64,000 nt of DNA from Spectribacter acetivorans (GTDB lineage Bacteria; Pseudomonadota; Gammaproteobacteria; Nevskiales; Salinisphaeraceae). Positions within the stretch are counted from its first letter, which is position 1, and each line of letters begins with the position of its first letter. The position numbers and the translations under genes are program-made. Of the stretch, positions 63,959 to 64,000 are shown piece after piece. Location of the stretch: NCBI RefSeq assembly GCF_031846305.1, contig NZ_JAVRHY010000007.1, forward strand, positions 76,512 through 140,511. The letters run 5' to 3'. Below the pieces are notes generated by a model. It did no database searches. It had not been told where the DNA came from and worked only from the letters and a program-made list of their open reading frames with translations.

Positions 63959-64000
63959 ACCTTTCGCGAGCGAAGGACAATCACGCCGGGAGAAGACCCA

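Overview
The window is bacterial chromosome, GC-rich and gene-dense. Gene orders match Gammaproteobacteria: tig-clpP-clpX-lon-hup-ppiD, glyA-nrdR-ribD-ribE-ribBX-ribH-nusB-thiL, and dnaQ-rnhA-yafS-like divergent from gloB-mltD. Phosphoribulokinase, fructose-1,6-bisphosphatase and a CbbR-like regulator indicate a Calvin-cycle autotroph. A carbonic anhydrase/SulP pair and a multi-subunit Mrp-type cation/proton antiporter fit a halophilic or alkaliphilic lithoautotroph, perhaps of the Chromatiales/Ectothiorhodospiraceae type; that placement is inference. No prophage, CRISPR array, rRNA or intact insertion sequence was seen.

Layout. 1-2.1 kb: 3' part of a secreted beta-helix repeat protein. 2.2-7.2 kb: leucine-type dehydrogenase, an ExbB-ExbD-ExbD-TonB energy-transduction operon led by an unknown secreted acidic protein, and a DUF4892-OmpA protein. 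7.3-10.7 kb: an OxyR-like LysR regulator divergent from carbonic anhydrase and a SulP/STAS transporter, a likely bicarbonate-uptake unit. 10.8-14.2 kb: fadA/fadB. 14.7-17.1 kb: an AlgP/H1-like basic-tailed protein, an ArsR-methyltransferase fusion and a VTT-domain membrane protein. 17.2-24.5 kb: a ten-gene Mrp-like operon closed by a 160-bp MITE with CTAG target duplications. 24.8-27.7 kb: prk-fbp divergent from cbbR. 27.8-33.5 kb: DUF442 phosphatase, dnaQ, rnhA, methyltransferase, gloB, mltD, fabI. 33.5-36 kb: gltS-lrgA-lrgB. 36-44.6 kb: ppiD, two tRNAs, hup, lon, clpX, clpP, tig. 44.8-45.7 kb: four tRNAs and a duplicated 5' half of tRNA-Pro. 45.8-50.2 kb: cysS, an ankyrin/TPR protein, an unknown gene and a TauE/SafE protein. 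50.2-58 kb: thiL to glyA riboflavin operon and nadA. 58.1-60.4 kb: DUF6502 plus DUF5666 lipoprotein. 60.5-63.8 kb: a complete 1124-residue CSLREA/beta-helix protein.

The most unusual feature is shared by the two beta-helix proteins at the window ends. Each finishes with a hydrophobic segment, an Arg cluster, a second hydrophobic segment ending in a lipobox (LSAC or LAAC followed by GG), a Gly-rich linker and a short tail. The part from the Cys onward is 58 residues in one and 59 in the other. This looks like a C-terminal sorting signal joined to an internal lipoprotein signal peptide. The carbon-fixation theme (SulP/carbonic anhydrase, prk/fbp/cbbR, and perhaps LrgAB as a glycolate exporter) and the Mrp antiporter are consistent with an autotroph that couples inorganic-carbon supply to ion gradients.
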